From NCBI GenBank assembly GCA_964017065.1, contig OZ024790.1:592218-656217 (forward strand): a DNA stretch of 64,000 nt, given 5' to 3'. Under the pieces are notes generated by a model. The model ran no database searches. It saw nothing but the letters and a program-made list of their open reading frames with translations, and was not told the DNA's origin. The position numbers were made by a program, and so were the translations under genes. Shown piece by piece: positions 47,185 through 60,500 of the stretch. Every line of letters starts with the position of its first letter. The first letter of the stretch is position 1. This DNA is from Haliclona indistincta. Lineage: Eukaryota > Porifera > Demospongiae > Haplosclerida > Chalinidae.

Positions 47185-47690
47185 GAATTGCTTGGTTTCA
47201 TTGCAATGTTAACGAGCTACTCTACAGCCTCTGTTTGCTCAATACAGCATTCCTACTATATTTCATTGGTTGCTGTTGCTGTTGCAATTGAGTCAAATTT
47301 GTCACCATAGCGACGATGGAATGCTTGCAACCTTCAAGTGTGCTAGCATCAGCTTGACTTTACACAACTTATGTTAAATAAATCCTGGTCTTATGAAATT
47401 TTCATGCCATACTGAAAAATAATACTAAGTGACTCAGTGGTTAACTATAACTATACTGAGATTTCCCAACTCGTGCAATGGGATCATGTTTTGTCTGTGT
47501 TTATAATTATGTTCTATAGAATAAGTCATTTCAGCTCTCTCAATTCTAATGCTCCAACTGCTGCATGCGTGACTGTTGGTTATCATTGTACCATCATCAG
47601 ACCGGCTGGAAAATAGTTGTTTTATGGCTTCGTTTTATTACTTAGAATTTCAAGATAATGATGCTCAGTACTTCTAAATAACATAATTTA
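47185..47690 (+). other. Duplicated intergenic segment upstream of RPTP copy C
   Basis: Matches about 4589-5040 upstream of copy A (AATTGCTTGGTTTCATTGC, CTACAGCCTCTGTTTGCTCA and more). It is truncated on the left by the 16-bp array, so no USP9X-like fragment is left in this copy. Confidence 0.82.
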
Positions 47691-47712
47691 TCATTGCCGA
47701 TCGGCAATGATA
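47689..47712. repeat. Perfect 24-bp palindrome
   Basis: TATCATTGCCGA followed by its exact reverse complement. It lies at the point where similarity to the upstream regions of the other copies ends. It could be an element tip or a recombination scar. Confidence 0.7.
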
Positions 47713-48000
47713 TGTAGATCTCTACTATAATACATCTATACTGCATTCTAACTATCTCTAAGTGACTCTGAAGTGTAAGCGCTTGTAGGACGTCTATGAA
47801 AGTCGCCGGGACTGCTTCAGTGCTTGACGACGAAAATCAAGACAGAGAGCATTTGCAGATCTTCGCTGTTATAGCGTTTCTCGAGATTCTAGACATCTAG
47901 GATTGATCAGGCGATTGTTCTGAGCATGGAAATACCATTGGCGAAGCTGGCAGACGTTTCTAAAGTGGTAAACTGAAATCGCCGCCCACGCGAATTGTTC

Positions 48001-48405
48001 ATCTTCTTTCTTCTTCTTCTTCTTCTTCTTCTTCTTCTTCTTCTTCTTCTTCTTCTTCTTCTTCTTCTTCTTCTTCTTCTTCTTCTTCTTCTTCTTCTTC
48101 TTCTTCTTCTTCTTCTTCTTCTCCTCCTCCTCCTCCTCCTCCTCCTCCTCCTCCTCCTCCTCCTCCTCCTCCTCCTCCTCCTCCTCCTCCTCCTCCTCCT
48201 CCTCCTCCTCCTCCTCCTCCTCCTCCTCCTCCTCCTCCTCCTCCTCCTCCTCCTCCTCCTCCTCCTCCTCCTCCTCCTCCTCCTCCTCCTCCTCCTCCTC
48301 CTCCTCCTCCTCCTCCTCCTCCTCCTCCTCCTCCTCCTCCTCCTCCTCCTCCTCCTCCTCCTCCTCCTCCTCCTCCTCCTCCTCCTCCTTCTTCTTCTTC
48401 TTCTT

Positions 48406-48435
<30 letters not shown>
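48001..48435 (+). repeat. (TTC)n-(TCC)n-(TTC)n tract, 435 bp
   Basis: TTC repeats to about 48120, pure TCC/CTC repeats to about 48387, then TTC repeats again. The strand is pure pyrimidine throughout. The long frames through it (poly-Leu on plus, poly-Glu/poly-Lys on minus) are simple-sequence artefacts. Confidence 0.96.
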
Positions 48436-48436
<1 letters not shown>

Positions 48437-48835
48437 TCTTGTTGTCTCTGAATCATACCTGGACTTGAAATTTTAAACCTTTCATTGAATGATTATTCTT
48501 GTGATTGGTAATATTAAACATTTAAACCACACTCCTTACTCTAAGAGGCTGTGCACGTTCACATCAGTATCTATTGTACTGCTCACAGAGTTGTAAAAAT
48601 GAAATAACATCCAACATAGAATACAACTAATAAGTTCAAACTGATAGTGATCAAAAAAGTAACAGGAACAAGTAAAGTAAAAAATCTTTCATATAAAAAC
48701 TGATAAGTGTAGGGATGACTCTTAAAAAAGAAAAGGAACAAGATGGGATGATGCTTGCAAAAGTAAAGGAACAAGACTCAGTGGAATAATGCTTGCAAAT
48801 GTAAAAGTCCCAAGTATCCCTACATCAGCGGCTCG

Positions 48836-49165
48836 AAGGAGGACGCAGTCCGATGGAGTAATTGACGGTTGTAAATAACTAGAGGTATCTGTGTTTGGAG
48901 GACGCAGTCCGATGAAGCAATTGACGGTTGTAAATAACTAGAGGTATTTGTGTTTGGAGGACGCAGTCCGATGAAGTAATTCAGTGATGGTTGTAAATAA
49001 CTAGAGGTATATCTGTGGAGGACGCAGTCCGATGAAGCAATTGACGGTTGTAAATAACTAGAGGTATCTGTGTCTAGGAGGACGCAGTCCGATGAAGTAG
49101 TTGACAGTTGTAAATAAGTTGCAGGTAGCTGTGTTTGGAGGACGCAGTCCGATGAAGTAATAGGC
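48836..49165 (+). repeat. About 60-bp minisatellite, six units
   Basis: The unit begins GGAGGACGCAGTCCGATGAA and continues with GTTGTAAATAACTAGAGGTA. The first 14 bases contain the small hairpin GGACGCAGTCC. It forms the loop region of the inner inverted repeat. Confidence 0.9.
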
Positions 49166-50530
49166 GGTTGTAAAAGGTATAGGAATAGGATTCCGCATTT
49201 GTCAGTAGCACGTCGTCGCAGCACTGAAGCCGCTGATCCTTGGGACTTTTACATTTGCAAGCATTATTCCACTGAGTCTTGTTCTGTCACGCCGAAAATT
49301 GTCCGCCTACGAAAATTATCCTAGGATACTTTTCGGTTGGAACGAAAATTATCCGCCTTGGACAGATTTAGTTCTAGTCGAGTATCTCTCGCGCATGCCT
49401 GTTCAAGCCTTTAAAAGCAAGAAAAACACCGATTGTGATGCTGCCAAAGACATAACTTGAGTCGAAATGCCCGATAATCAGTATAATGCCTGCCTACATG
49501 TAACTCATGCTAGTTGCTTCATTGCAGAAACCGTACTGAAATTTGCCGAAGAATGGCAACTGAAGACAGAAAATTCGAGCCCAGCCTTCGGTGTAGCGGA
49601 CAATGATACAGAGCTAGTTCCTTCTCTCTGTTGCATGCAGTGTAGCCTAAGTTTCTCAGTCCTGCTGAGACCATGCATGCAGCTCAGTAGCCCGCGCAGC
49701 TTAGCCTTGTAGGCTGCATGCACTACACTGCCCGAGCGAGTGACTGAACTGAGCTAACTTCTCTCTGGATCTGATGGTACTACAAAAGTGTATCAGTACT
49801 CTGAACTATAGCTCTTTGTATAGTAATCTTTTGTTATTTCTTCTAATATGTCAGTCTTGTAGTCAGTCAGTCTGTCACCTCTTGTATTTTGTCATGTAAG
49901 TGTTGTAAGTCATTGTTCCTCTCTCTGTTTAATTACTGTGTTGTGATTTGAGAATTAGAATTTTGATCCCCGTTTGATCCAGTGAATTTCTCTCTTGGTT
50001 CTCTGTTCATGTTACAATCTATGACGTTACTACACTCTTCTTCTTGAAACCAATGATAATTATATAAGGAATCTGCATGCTGTGCCGGGAGAACGGTGAC
50101 ATCATTCATGGTTTTAATGTTAAGCCGTACATGCTGCTGATATACCGTCTATGATGAACTCATTGGTGATAGCTACATGTTTTTGAATCCAGCCAGCTTG
50201 CAAATGCTAGAACAATGAGTATTTCATAGCTACTTGTTGATGAGGCAACACGGTTCATTTAAAAACTTTTAATATGTTGATGTTGTTTGCAGAATATTAT
50301 ACTGATGACAGTACAGTGGGTTCTGTTATAGCCAATGCATGTGCATCTACAGATTGAAATCTTCTTAATAGAGAAGAAGATGTGAATAGTGAGCAGATGT
50401 TTATGACTTGATGATGAAACGTTACTATAGCACACAAACTTTTAATCCTCATATTAATTTCCACTGAAAACAAAAATCTTAATTCATTCATAACTTACCC
50501 CGCCATTTGAACTATATATAGACACCATTA

Positions 50531-51180
50531 TAGGACAGTTTTCGTTGGGGTCAGTCTCAAATTTGTCCGCCTAGGACAGTTTTCGTTGGCTTCTTATTTT
50601 GTCCTAGGACAGTTTTCGTTGGCTTCTTATTTTGTCCTAGGACAGTTTTCGTTGGCTTCTTATTTTGTCCTAGGACAGTTTTCGTTGGCTTCTTATTTTG
50701 TCCTAGGACAGTTTTCGTTGGCTTCTTATTTTGTCCTAGGACAGTTTTCGTTGGCTTCTTATTTTGTCCTAGGACAGTTTTCGTTGGCTTCTTATTTTGT
50801 CCTAGGACAGTTTTCGTTGGCTTCTTATTTTGTCCCTAGGACAGTTTTCGTTGGCTTCTTATTTTGTCCTAGGACAGTTTTCGTTGGCTTCTTATTTTGT
50901 CCTAGGACAGTTTTCGTTGGCTTCTTATTTTGTCCTAGGACAGTTTTCATTGGCTTCTTATTTTGTCCTAGGACAGTTTTCGTTGGCTTCTTATTTTGTC
51001 CTAGGACAGTTCCCGTTAGCTTATTTAGTCCTAGGAGAGTTTTCGTTGGCGTTTTTTGTCCCAGGACAATTTTGTGTCGGCTAGGACAAAAACCGTCGAT
51101 CCAATTTTGTCCTAGGACAAAATTCGTCAATCAATTTTTATCCTAGGACAATTATCGTCAGCTGAATTTTGTCCCATGGG
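50531..51180 (+). repeat. 33-bp minisatellite, about 14 regular units plus diverged edges
   Basis: The unit is CCTAGGACAGTTTTCGTTGG then CTTCTTATTTTGT. Units diverge towards 51180 (GTCCTAGGACAATTATCGTC). Related inverted motifs (ACGAAAATTATCCTAGGA) occur near 49310, so the repeat seems derived from the element's subterminal inverted repeat. Because 33 is a multiple of three, it is open in several frames; those frames are not genes. Confidence 0.93.
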
Positions 51181-51349
51181 ACAATTTTCAGGTAGGACAG
51201 ATATCGCTGTGACAGTTCCTTTACTTTTGCAAGCATCATCCCATCTTGTTCCTTTCCTTTTTTAAGAGTCATCCCTACACTTTTCAGTTTTTTTATGAAA
51301 GATTTTTTACTTTACTTGTATACTATTATGTAGCGTACTCATGCGCAAC

Positions 51350-51357
51350 CACGTCAC
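51350..51357 (+). promoter_or_regulatory. Conserved ACGTCAC motif upstream of RPTP copy C
   Basis: ACCACGTCACTATTTCGCG followed by TTAATTAAC, about 185 bp before the ATG. It begins only about 30 bp after the nested inverted-repeat element ends. Confidence 0.35.
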
Positions 51358-51536
51358 TATTTCGCGTATTTAATTAACACTGATTGATAGTGTTATAATT
51401 TCATAGTGTTACATTCTCAGTGTCTCCCCACCAGGCTTGCCAGTGAGAGACACAGCTTGTTAGCTTGCTGAGGAAAAGTTCTGTGCATTGCTCAAAAATA
51501 AAGAAAGTTAGGACAAGATCGCCGATCGCTGCCGAA

Positions 51537-54500
51537 ATGCACTGCGTCGCGCAGCACGTGTTGCTGGCGGCAATGTTTGCCGCCGGTTGTATGCTGCTAA
51601 CAGCTGGTAGGTGCTCATAAAGTTACAAACGTTGCTGATTCTTTTGTATTTTAGATTCACAAACGGTCAACATCACGGTAACACCTAACCCTGTTGTTGG
51701 AACCCACGGCGAGAACCTCACTCTGAACTGCAATACACCGCACGGTGACAGTAACACTACGTACGTGTGGATGCGCAACGCATCGGTGGAACTCTGTTCG
51801 ACTAACTGCTCAGCTAATCCGACAGATGCAAGCAGTAAGTACATGCTGTCCAAATGATTTGTTGTAAAGTATTCTTATCGCAGCCCTGCTCAGTAACAAC
51901 ACCTTTATTCTGCGAATTTTTGAGGTCAATGGAGAAAACTTGACACTGACTCTTGATGCAAGCGAGCATGGCGGAGCCGTCTATGACTGCGTAGCTATCA
52001 TCGACGATGATGCGTTCACTAAGACAGTGACTGTGCGGGTAGCTCCAGCCATTGTGGAGCACCCTATGGATCAGCGCGTCTCACGGGGAGATAACGTAAC
52101 GTTGACGTGCCGTGCCGAGAGTTATCCGCAACCAACGTATCAATGGGAGAAGTTCAACACAAGCTCAGACTCGTATGAAGAACTGGTCGGTGAGACCAGT
52201 ACTAGCCTGGTGTTCACTGAGATACAGAACGACCAGTTTGGAGTGTATCGATGTGTTGCAACTAACACAATCGAAATGACAGTCTATCAAGCGGTATCAA
52301 ACAATGCTACTATCACAGGTGAGTCTACAGCTGGCTAGCTAGCTAGTCTTGTGATCAATGCTTGGTGTTTTGCACAGTGAGTCCAACTGCCTTGGCTGTT
52401 CCCATGACCTCCACTGTCAATCATGGAGGGTCAGCTACCTTTACATGCTCTGCTGAGGGAGGACCTGATAATGTGTTCCGATGGCTCTATAATGGAACAG
52501 AGAGATTGTGTTCATCAAATTGTACTACAGATAACTCATCTATTGATATCAATGGTAAGAACTATAGTTATGCATTGTATGTTAACAGTATCATTCTTAT
52601 TACTTGTATATATAGAAGTCCTCAACTCTGCAACAGATATCCTTCAGTCCAACACATCTGTTCTAACTGTTAGTAATATCAATGCTACTCAGAATGGAGG
52701 AGTGTATGAGTGTGTGGTAATCAATGATGCTGGTTTCTCTGTGGTACGAAGCACGTTGTATGTGAATCCAATGATTGTGGAGCATCCAATGGATCAATTG
52801 TTTGTCGGAAACAATGTCACATTCAGGTGTCGTGCTGAGAGCTTCCCCTACCCACAATACCAATGGCAGAAATACAACACCACCAATGAAATATTTGAAG
52901 ACATTACAGGAGCTGATCAACCTGACTATGAGATTGGAGGTGTGATGCACTCTGATCATGGGTATTATCGATGTAAAGTCACTGCTCCTGTTATTAATGA
53001 GACTGTGTACTCCAACAATGCTACTCTGACCGGTGAGTACAGCTACATACCTTATGAGTATGTCATTCATTCATTGATTCTGTATAGTGTCTCCGGCTGG
53101 GGGTGTAACAGTGACTCCCACAAGTGACACTGTTAATCCTGGAGACTCAGCAAACTTTACTTGCTCAGGACTAGGTGGACCAGGGAATGCAATATTCTGG
53201 ATTGTGAACACTGATTTACCTGCTACAAGAAACTTTACAAGTAATCACAATAAATTACTAGATTATCATTATTATTATTGTAATTATTACAGCATTATCA
53301 GCAGTAAGCATTACCATGGAGGCTGTGCTGAATATAACATCAGTCAATGCTACTGAACATGGACGGCTTTATGCATGTGTAGTGCTCAATGCAGCCGGAG
53401 ATGGTATGGCTTCAGTTGGTTTGTTAGTACGACCCAACTTTATAGAGCATCCCATGGACATGGAGCCTAGTATTGGAGATAACATCACTCTGAGCTGTAG
53501 AGCAGAGAGCTTTCCCCCTCCTCAGTATCGCTGGGAGATGATGAATCGTACCACTAACATGTTTGAACCAGTGACTGGAGCAACCAGTAATGTGCTTGAA
53601 CTGAACTCAATAGAGTTTAGTGACTTTGGTATGTATCGATGCTGTGCAACAGTTTCTTTCATTAATGCTGAACTATGTTCCAATAATGCCACAGTAACAG
53701 GTGAGTCAGTGTGTCAGTATTGAGTGGTGTATACTGTGTATCATATAGTACATCCAATGGGCGGAGTAACCGTGACTCCTGCTAGAGGATTAGTGGCCAC
53801 TGGAGGAGATGTCAATCTCACATGTACCACTGAGGCAGGACCAATGAACATGTTTCAATGGCGTCACATGCCATCTGACACAATGCTAACAGCAGTGCTC
53901 ACCACTGATATGATGTCAGTACTAACAGTCTCTAATGTAACAGCTATGGATCAAGGAATGTATGTATGTACTGCTAGTAATGAAGCTGGTAACTACAGTC
54001 AGACAGCTGTTGTTGTAGGTAAGACTGACCTATATTGGTGTTAGACATGTTATCATCACCTCTTCAGTATCTCCTAGTGGTAACTCTGCTTCAGTTCCTA
54101 TGAACAACACTGTCAATCATGGAGAGACAGCTAACTTTACATGCACTGCTGAGGGAGGACCTTATAATGTATTCCAATGGTTCTATAATGGAACAGAGAG
54201 ACTGTGCTCATCAAACTGCACTACAGATAACACATCTATTGATATCAATGGTTAGGACTATAATCATTATGTGCAATATTCAAATCTTGTTCTATAGAAG
54301 TCATCAACTCTACCTCAGATCTGTTACTGACCAACTCATCTGTTCTAACTATTGATAATATCAATGCTACTCAGAATGGAGGAGTGTATGAGTGTGTGGT
54401 AATCAATGATGCTGGTTTCTCTGTGGTACGAAGCACGTTATATGTGAGTCCAATGATAGTGGAGCATCCGATGGATCAATTAACAACAGACAGATCCACT

Positions 54501-57500
54501 GTCACATTCAGGTGTCGTGCTGAGAGCTTCCCCTACCCACAATACCAATGGCAGAAATACAACACCACCAATGAAATATTTGAAGACATTACAGGAGCTG
54601 ATCAACCTGACTATGAGATTGGAACTGTGATGCACTCTGATTATGGGTATTATCGATGTAAAGTCACTGTTCCTGTTATTAATGAGACTGTGTACTCGAA
54701 CAATGCTACTCTGACTGGTGAGTAGCTACATATCTCATGAGTGTGTCATTCATTCATTGATTCTGTACAGTATCTCCTGTTGGTGGTGTAATGGTGACTC
54801 CCTTTGCTCAAACTGTTAATTCTGGAGACTCAGCAAGCTTTACTTGCTCAGCACAAGGTGGACCTGGGAATGCAATATTCTGGCTATTGAACAGTGAATT
54901 ACCTGCTACAAGAAACTTTACAAGTAAACACAATAATTTACTAGATTATAATAATTATTGATATTATTACAGCATTATCATCAGTAAGCATTACCATGGA
55001 GGCTGTGCTGAATTTTACATCAGTCAATGCTACTAAAGATGGACAAATTTATTTGTGTGCAGTGCTCAATGCAGCCGGACTTGGTTCATCTCCAGGTGTT
55101 TTGTTTGTGCGACCCAACTTTATAGAGCATCCCATGGACATGGAGCCTAGTACTGGAGATAATATCACTCTGAGCTGTAGAGCAGAGAGCTTCCCCTCCC
55201 CTCAGTATAGTTGGGAGATGATGAATCGTACCACTAACATGTTCCAACCGGTGACTGGAGCAACCAGTAATGCGCTTGAACTGAACTCAATAGAGTTTAG
55301 TGACTATGGTATGTATCGATGCTGTGCTACTGCTGCCAGTGCTGAACTATGTTCCAATAATGCAACTGTAACAGGTGAGTCAGTGTGTCAGTATTGAGTT
55401 ACTGTGCTATACTGTGTATCATAGTACATCCAATGGGCGGAGTAACAGTGACTCCTGCTAGAGGACTAGTGGCCACTGGAGGAGATGTCAATCTCACATG
55501 TGCCACTGAGGCAGGACCAATGAACATGTTTCAATGGCGTCACATGCCATCTGACACAATGCTAACAGCAGTGCTCACCACTGATATGATGTCTGTACTA
55601 ACAGTCTCTAATGCAACAGCTATGGATCAAGGAATGTATGTATGTACTGCTAGTAATGAAGCTGGTAACTACAGCCAGACAGCTGTTGTTGTAGGTAAGA
55701 CTGACCTATATTGGTGTTAGACATGTTATCATCACCTCTTCAGTATCTCCTAGTGGTAACTCTGCTTCTGTCCCTATGAACAACACTGTCAATCATGGAG
55801 AGACTGCTAACTTTACATGCACTACTGAGGGAGGACCTTATAATGTGTTCCAGTGGTTCTATAATGGAACAGAGAGATTGTGCTCATCAAACTGTACTAC
55901 AGATAACACATCTATTGATATCAATGGTTAGGACTATAATTATAGTCATTATATGTGCAATCTTCAAATCTTGTTCTACAGAAGTCATCAACTCTACCTC
56001 AGATCTGTTACTGACCAACACATCTGTTCTAACTGTTGATAATATCAATGCTACTCAGAATGGAGGAGTGTATGAGTGTGTGGTACTCAATGATGCTGGT
56101 TTCTCTGTGGTACGAAGCACGTTATATGTGAGTCCAATGATAGTGGAGCATCCGATGGATCAATTAACAACAGACAGATCCACTGTCACATTCAGGTGTC
56201 GTGCTGAGAGCTTCCCCTACCCACAATACCAATGGCAGAAATACAACACCACCAATGAAATATTTGAAGACATTACAGGAGCTGATCAACCTGACTATGA
56301 GATTGGAACTGTGATGCACTCTGATTATGGGTATTATCGATGTAAAGTCACTGTTCCTGTTATTAATGAGACTGTGTACTCGAACAATGCTACTCTGACC
56401 GGTGAGTAGCTACATATCTCATGAGTGTGTCATTCGTTCATTGATTCAGTGTCTCCTGTTGGTGGTGTAATGGTGACTCCCTTTGCTCAAACTGTTAATT
56501 CTGGAGACTCAGCAAGCTTTACTTGCTCAGCACAAGGTGGACCTGGGAATGCAATATTCTGGCTATTGAACAGCGAATTACCTGCCACAAGAAACTTTAC
56601 AAGTAAACACAATAATTTACTAGATTATAATAATTATTGATATTATTACAGCATTATCAGCAGTAAGCATTACTATGGAGGCTGTGCTGAATTTTACATC
56701 AGTCAATGCTACTGAAGATGGACAAATTTATTTGTGTGCAGTGCTCAATGCAGCCGGACTTGGTTCATCTCCAGGTGTTTTGTTAGTACGACCCAACTTT
56801 ATAGAGCATCCCATGGACATGGAGACTAGTATTGGAGATAATATCACACTGAGCTGTAGAGCAGAGAGCTTCCCCTCCCCTCAGTATCACTGGGAGATGA
56901 TGAATCGTACCACTAACATGTTTGAACCAGTGACTGGAGCAACCAGTAATGTGCTTCAACTGAACTCAATAGAGTTTAGTGACTTTGGTATGTATCGATG
57001 CTGTGCTACTGCATCTAGTCCAGTCAATGCTGAACTATGTTCCAATAATGCCACAGTAACAGGTGAGTCAGTGTGTCAGTATTGAGTGGTGTATACTGTG
57101 TATCATAGTGCATCCAATGGGCGGAGTTACAGTGACTCCTGCTAGAGGATTAGTGGCCACTGGAGGAGATGTCAACCTCACATGTGCCACTGAGGCAGGA
57201 CCAATGAACATGTTTCAATGGCGTCACATGCCATCTGACACAATGCTAACAGCAGTGCTCACCACTGATATGATGTCAGTACTAACGGTCTCTAATGCAA
57301 CAGCTATGGATCAAGGAATGTATGTATGTACTGCCAGTAATGAGGCTGGTAACTACAGCCAGACAGCTGTTGTTGTAGGTAAGACTGAGCTATAAGGTAG
57401 CTTTGGTATAGATGAAGAGTATAAATTTCTCTTCGTTTTAAGAGCATTGCTAACAGTATTTCCCTACAATAGTGTCACCAAGCACAATATCTGAAGTATC

Positions 57501-60500
57501 TCAGATCCAAATCACTGTTAATGATGGAGAGTCTATTAATGTAACATGTTCTACCAGAGGAGGACCTGATAATGTGTTCCAATGGTTCTATAATGGAACA
57601 GAGAGACTGTGCTCAGGAAACTGCACTACAGATAACACATCCATTGACATCAATGGTAATCTCATATTATACTGTGAGCATGGAATCATTCCTTTGGCTT
57701 CTTTTGTGTAGAAGTCATCAACTCTACCTCAGATCTGTTACTGACCAACTCATCTGTTCTAACTGTTAGTAATATCAATGCTACTCAGAATGGAGGAGTG
57801 TATGAGTGTGTGGTACTCAATGATGCTGGGTTTGAAGTGGTTCAGACCACAGTGTATGTACGACCAGTGATTGTGGAGCAACCTCAAGAGATAAGAACTA
57901 CTAATTCAACCAATGTGACACTGACCTGTCACGCTGAGAGCTTCCCATATCCACGATACCAATGGCAGAAGTACAACACTACAGCTCAATCCTATCAAGC
58001 TATACCTGAAGAAACTGGAGTGGATCTCATGTTTACTGCTCAATATAATGACTTTGGTGACTATCGCTGCATGGTGACCACACCTACCATCAATGTTGTG
58101 ATACATTCTGATAATGCTACTGTTCATGGTGAGTGTGGTTTGTTCTATTTCAAGTACTACAATCATACTATCTTGTGACTACAGTGTCTCCATCTGGTTC
58201 TGTAATGGCTACTCCTTCTATCATTAACAACGATGAAGGAATGCAAGCTGTCTTCACTTGCTCGGCTGAAGGTGGTCCTAACAACAGATTCGTCTGGATA
58301 AACCAGACTAACCAGACTGCCCCGCCTGTATCCACTGAGCCAGTGTTTAACTTGACCGCTACTGCTGCTGTTGGTGGAGTCTATACCTGCACTGTTTCTA
58401 ACCTGGCTGGAGATCAGATGAAATATGTTGCACTCAATGGTACAGTATATATTCTCCAGTAGTGTACATTCTTTACATGTATCTTGTTTCATCTCTTTAG
58501 TACGACCAGTGGTTGTTAGCAATCCCATGCCGGTCAATGTGACTCGTCTTCAAGACAATATCGTCCTCACTTGTTCAGCCACTGGGTTCCCTGGACCAGG
58601 CATCACATGGTACCACAACGACACAGTTGTCATGGCTAGTATGACCAGTCCGAGGATTGTCAGCATACCCACGCGTTATGAGATCAGCAGTACCCTAACA
58701 ATCACTAATGCTAACACTAATGATACTGGAGACTACTACTGTAATGTCACCAACAGTGTTGGTACATTGAGCACCTCAGTAGCTCTAGTATTAGTACAAG
58801 GTTAGTATGAGTTGGTATTGCTTGTATTATTTTACTGGCTTGCCTACCACAGATATCCCTGAGCAGCCTCATAGCTTGATGGCTCTTAATGTCACCTCTC
58901 GTAACCTGACGTTGACCTGGGTGGAGCCTCATGACAACAATGCTCCTATCACAGGCTACAGGGTCTACTACACTAGACCAGCGTTCCTCATGGGCGGGGC
59001 TAACGTGACTGTTAATGTGTCTGGATCGATTGAACAGGCTTTTATCAGTGATCTACATCCTGGAGAAGAGTACACCTTCACTGTAGATGCATTCAATGAT
59101 ATTGGAGTCAGTACTATCAGTGAACCAGTGACGCAGAGAACAGATGAAGAGCGTAAGATACGCATGAACTACATTATATGCATCATCATTACCTGCATGG
59201 TCTGTGTCATTTCCTGGTGACACACATCAGACGTACAGACTAAGGCATACCTATAATTTTCTGACAGTTTTGCATGCCTTTGCAGACTCGCACTTTGTTA
59301 ATGTTTGCAATGTGTTTCACAGTGTTTCTATGACTACAGGTCCAGCCTCTCCACCAGCCAATGTGAGGGTTACTGCTGTACAAACCATGTCAGTTGTGGT
59401 AGAGTGGGATGAAGTACCGATACAGAACCGTAATGGTATCATCAGAGGCTACACAGTCGGTGGCTCTATACAGCAGTTCCGTACTGACTCTGGACAACCT
59501 AGGATGAGGAGATTTGCTCATCTCATGACCAATCTGAGTGCAGGAGTGAGAGAATGTCTGATGAGTTCCAACAGAAACGAATCGTTCCTTGCTACACTGA
59601 ATGGCACACAATTCTCTGTGACTTTTGATAATCTTGGTGAGTGCTCAATACTTGGTTGCATAATAAATGGCTATTATATTGTATAGTACCGTATGCTGAG
59701 TACCAGTTTACTGTGGATGCCTTTACTGATGTTGGCCGTGGTGACCCAGCTGCTGCACAAACCTTCAGCACTATTCTAACAAGTAAGCTGTTCCGTACTA
59801 CATGTAGCTACTTGCGAGTCTTTACTCAATTATAGATCCCGAGGTTGTTGAGCAGATACAGACTAGGACAGACTCCACCACTCTCAGTGTGTCATGGATG
59901 CCACCCGACTGCCCTAATGGTCCCATATCAAACTACACTATTGAAGGATCAATAACTCGATTCCTCGTCTCTAACATGACTAATGATTCAATCAGCTCTG
60001 AACTGAGGACTTGCCTGACTAGTTCAGGTCGACTGGAATTACTTCAGTCTACAGTCAGTGTTGACCAACTCACTGACAGATTCACTAATCTTGGTAAGTA
60101 GGTGATATTAATTTGCTGAACGATTGAGAGCCATCTGTTCAATATCACTTTTGTTAGTAAGATGGCGTCCATCATTGTTTTATATTCCACAGTGCCTTTT
60201 GCCGAGTATACATTCACCATCACTGCTAACACAACTGGTGTTGGTCGTGGAGACACTTCCTCAGTACAGACCATCACTACGGGAGCAGCTAGTAAGTTTA
60301 CTACCACACTTAATAAGTCTTTCATTCGTGATTTATTGCAGGTGCTGACCCTGTACAGAATCTCACAGTGACCACACTCAATTCAACCAGTCTACTGCTT
60401 CGTTGGGTGGCTCCTGACTGCCCTAACGGTCCTATATCAGGATATAGAGTGTATTATCGTCAGGCCAACAGTACTCAGACAGGCACCATCAGCAGCACCG

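Larger units (their letters stand above)
48668..51319. mobile_element. Nested inverted-repeat element, about 2.65 kb, carrying two minisatellites
   Basis: The outer left arm (48668-48768, from ACAAGTAAAGTAAAAAATC) is the reverse complement of the outer right arm (about 51210-51319, ending GATTTTTTACTTTACTTGT). An inner pair (48769-48835 and 49226-49285) shares a related motif (GGAACAAGA...ATGCTTGCAAA). Inside are a 60-bp array, a 33-bp array and about 1.1 kb of single-copy DNA (49380-50520) with no recognisable gene. No transposase is visible, so it is non-autonomous or a compound of related elements. Confidence 0.72.

Noticed and set aside
47869..48468. Long frames encoding poly-Glu/poly-Lys (minus) and poly-Leu (plus)
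   Set aside because: They are produced entirely by the TTC/TCC tract at 48001-48435; no flanking protein-like sequence or splice structure supports a gene.
48836..49165. 60-bp repeat considered as a hammerhead ribozyme array or a CRISPR
   Set aside because: CCGATGAAG resembles CUGAUGA but the second conserved core GAAA and matching stems are missing; spacers are not unique as in CRISPR and the genome is eukaryotic.
49467..49712. 82-codon frame inside the nested inverted-repeat element
   Set aside because: No domain or splice partner; the opposite strand is equally open over a palindromic CTGCATGC-rich stretch.
50586..51146. 186-codon frame with repeated FLFCPRTVFVG-type peptide
   Set aside because: The 33-bp repeat is a multiple of three and therefore open in several frames on both strands; the peptide repeats only mirror the DNA repeat.
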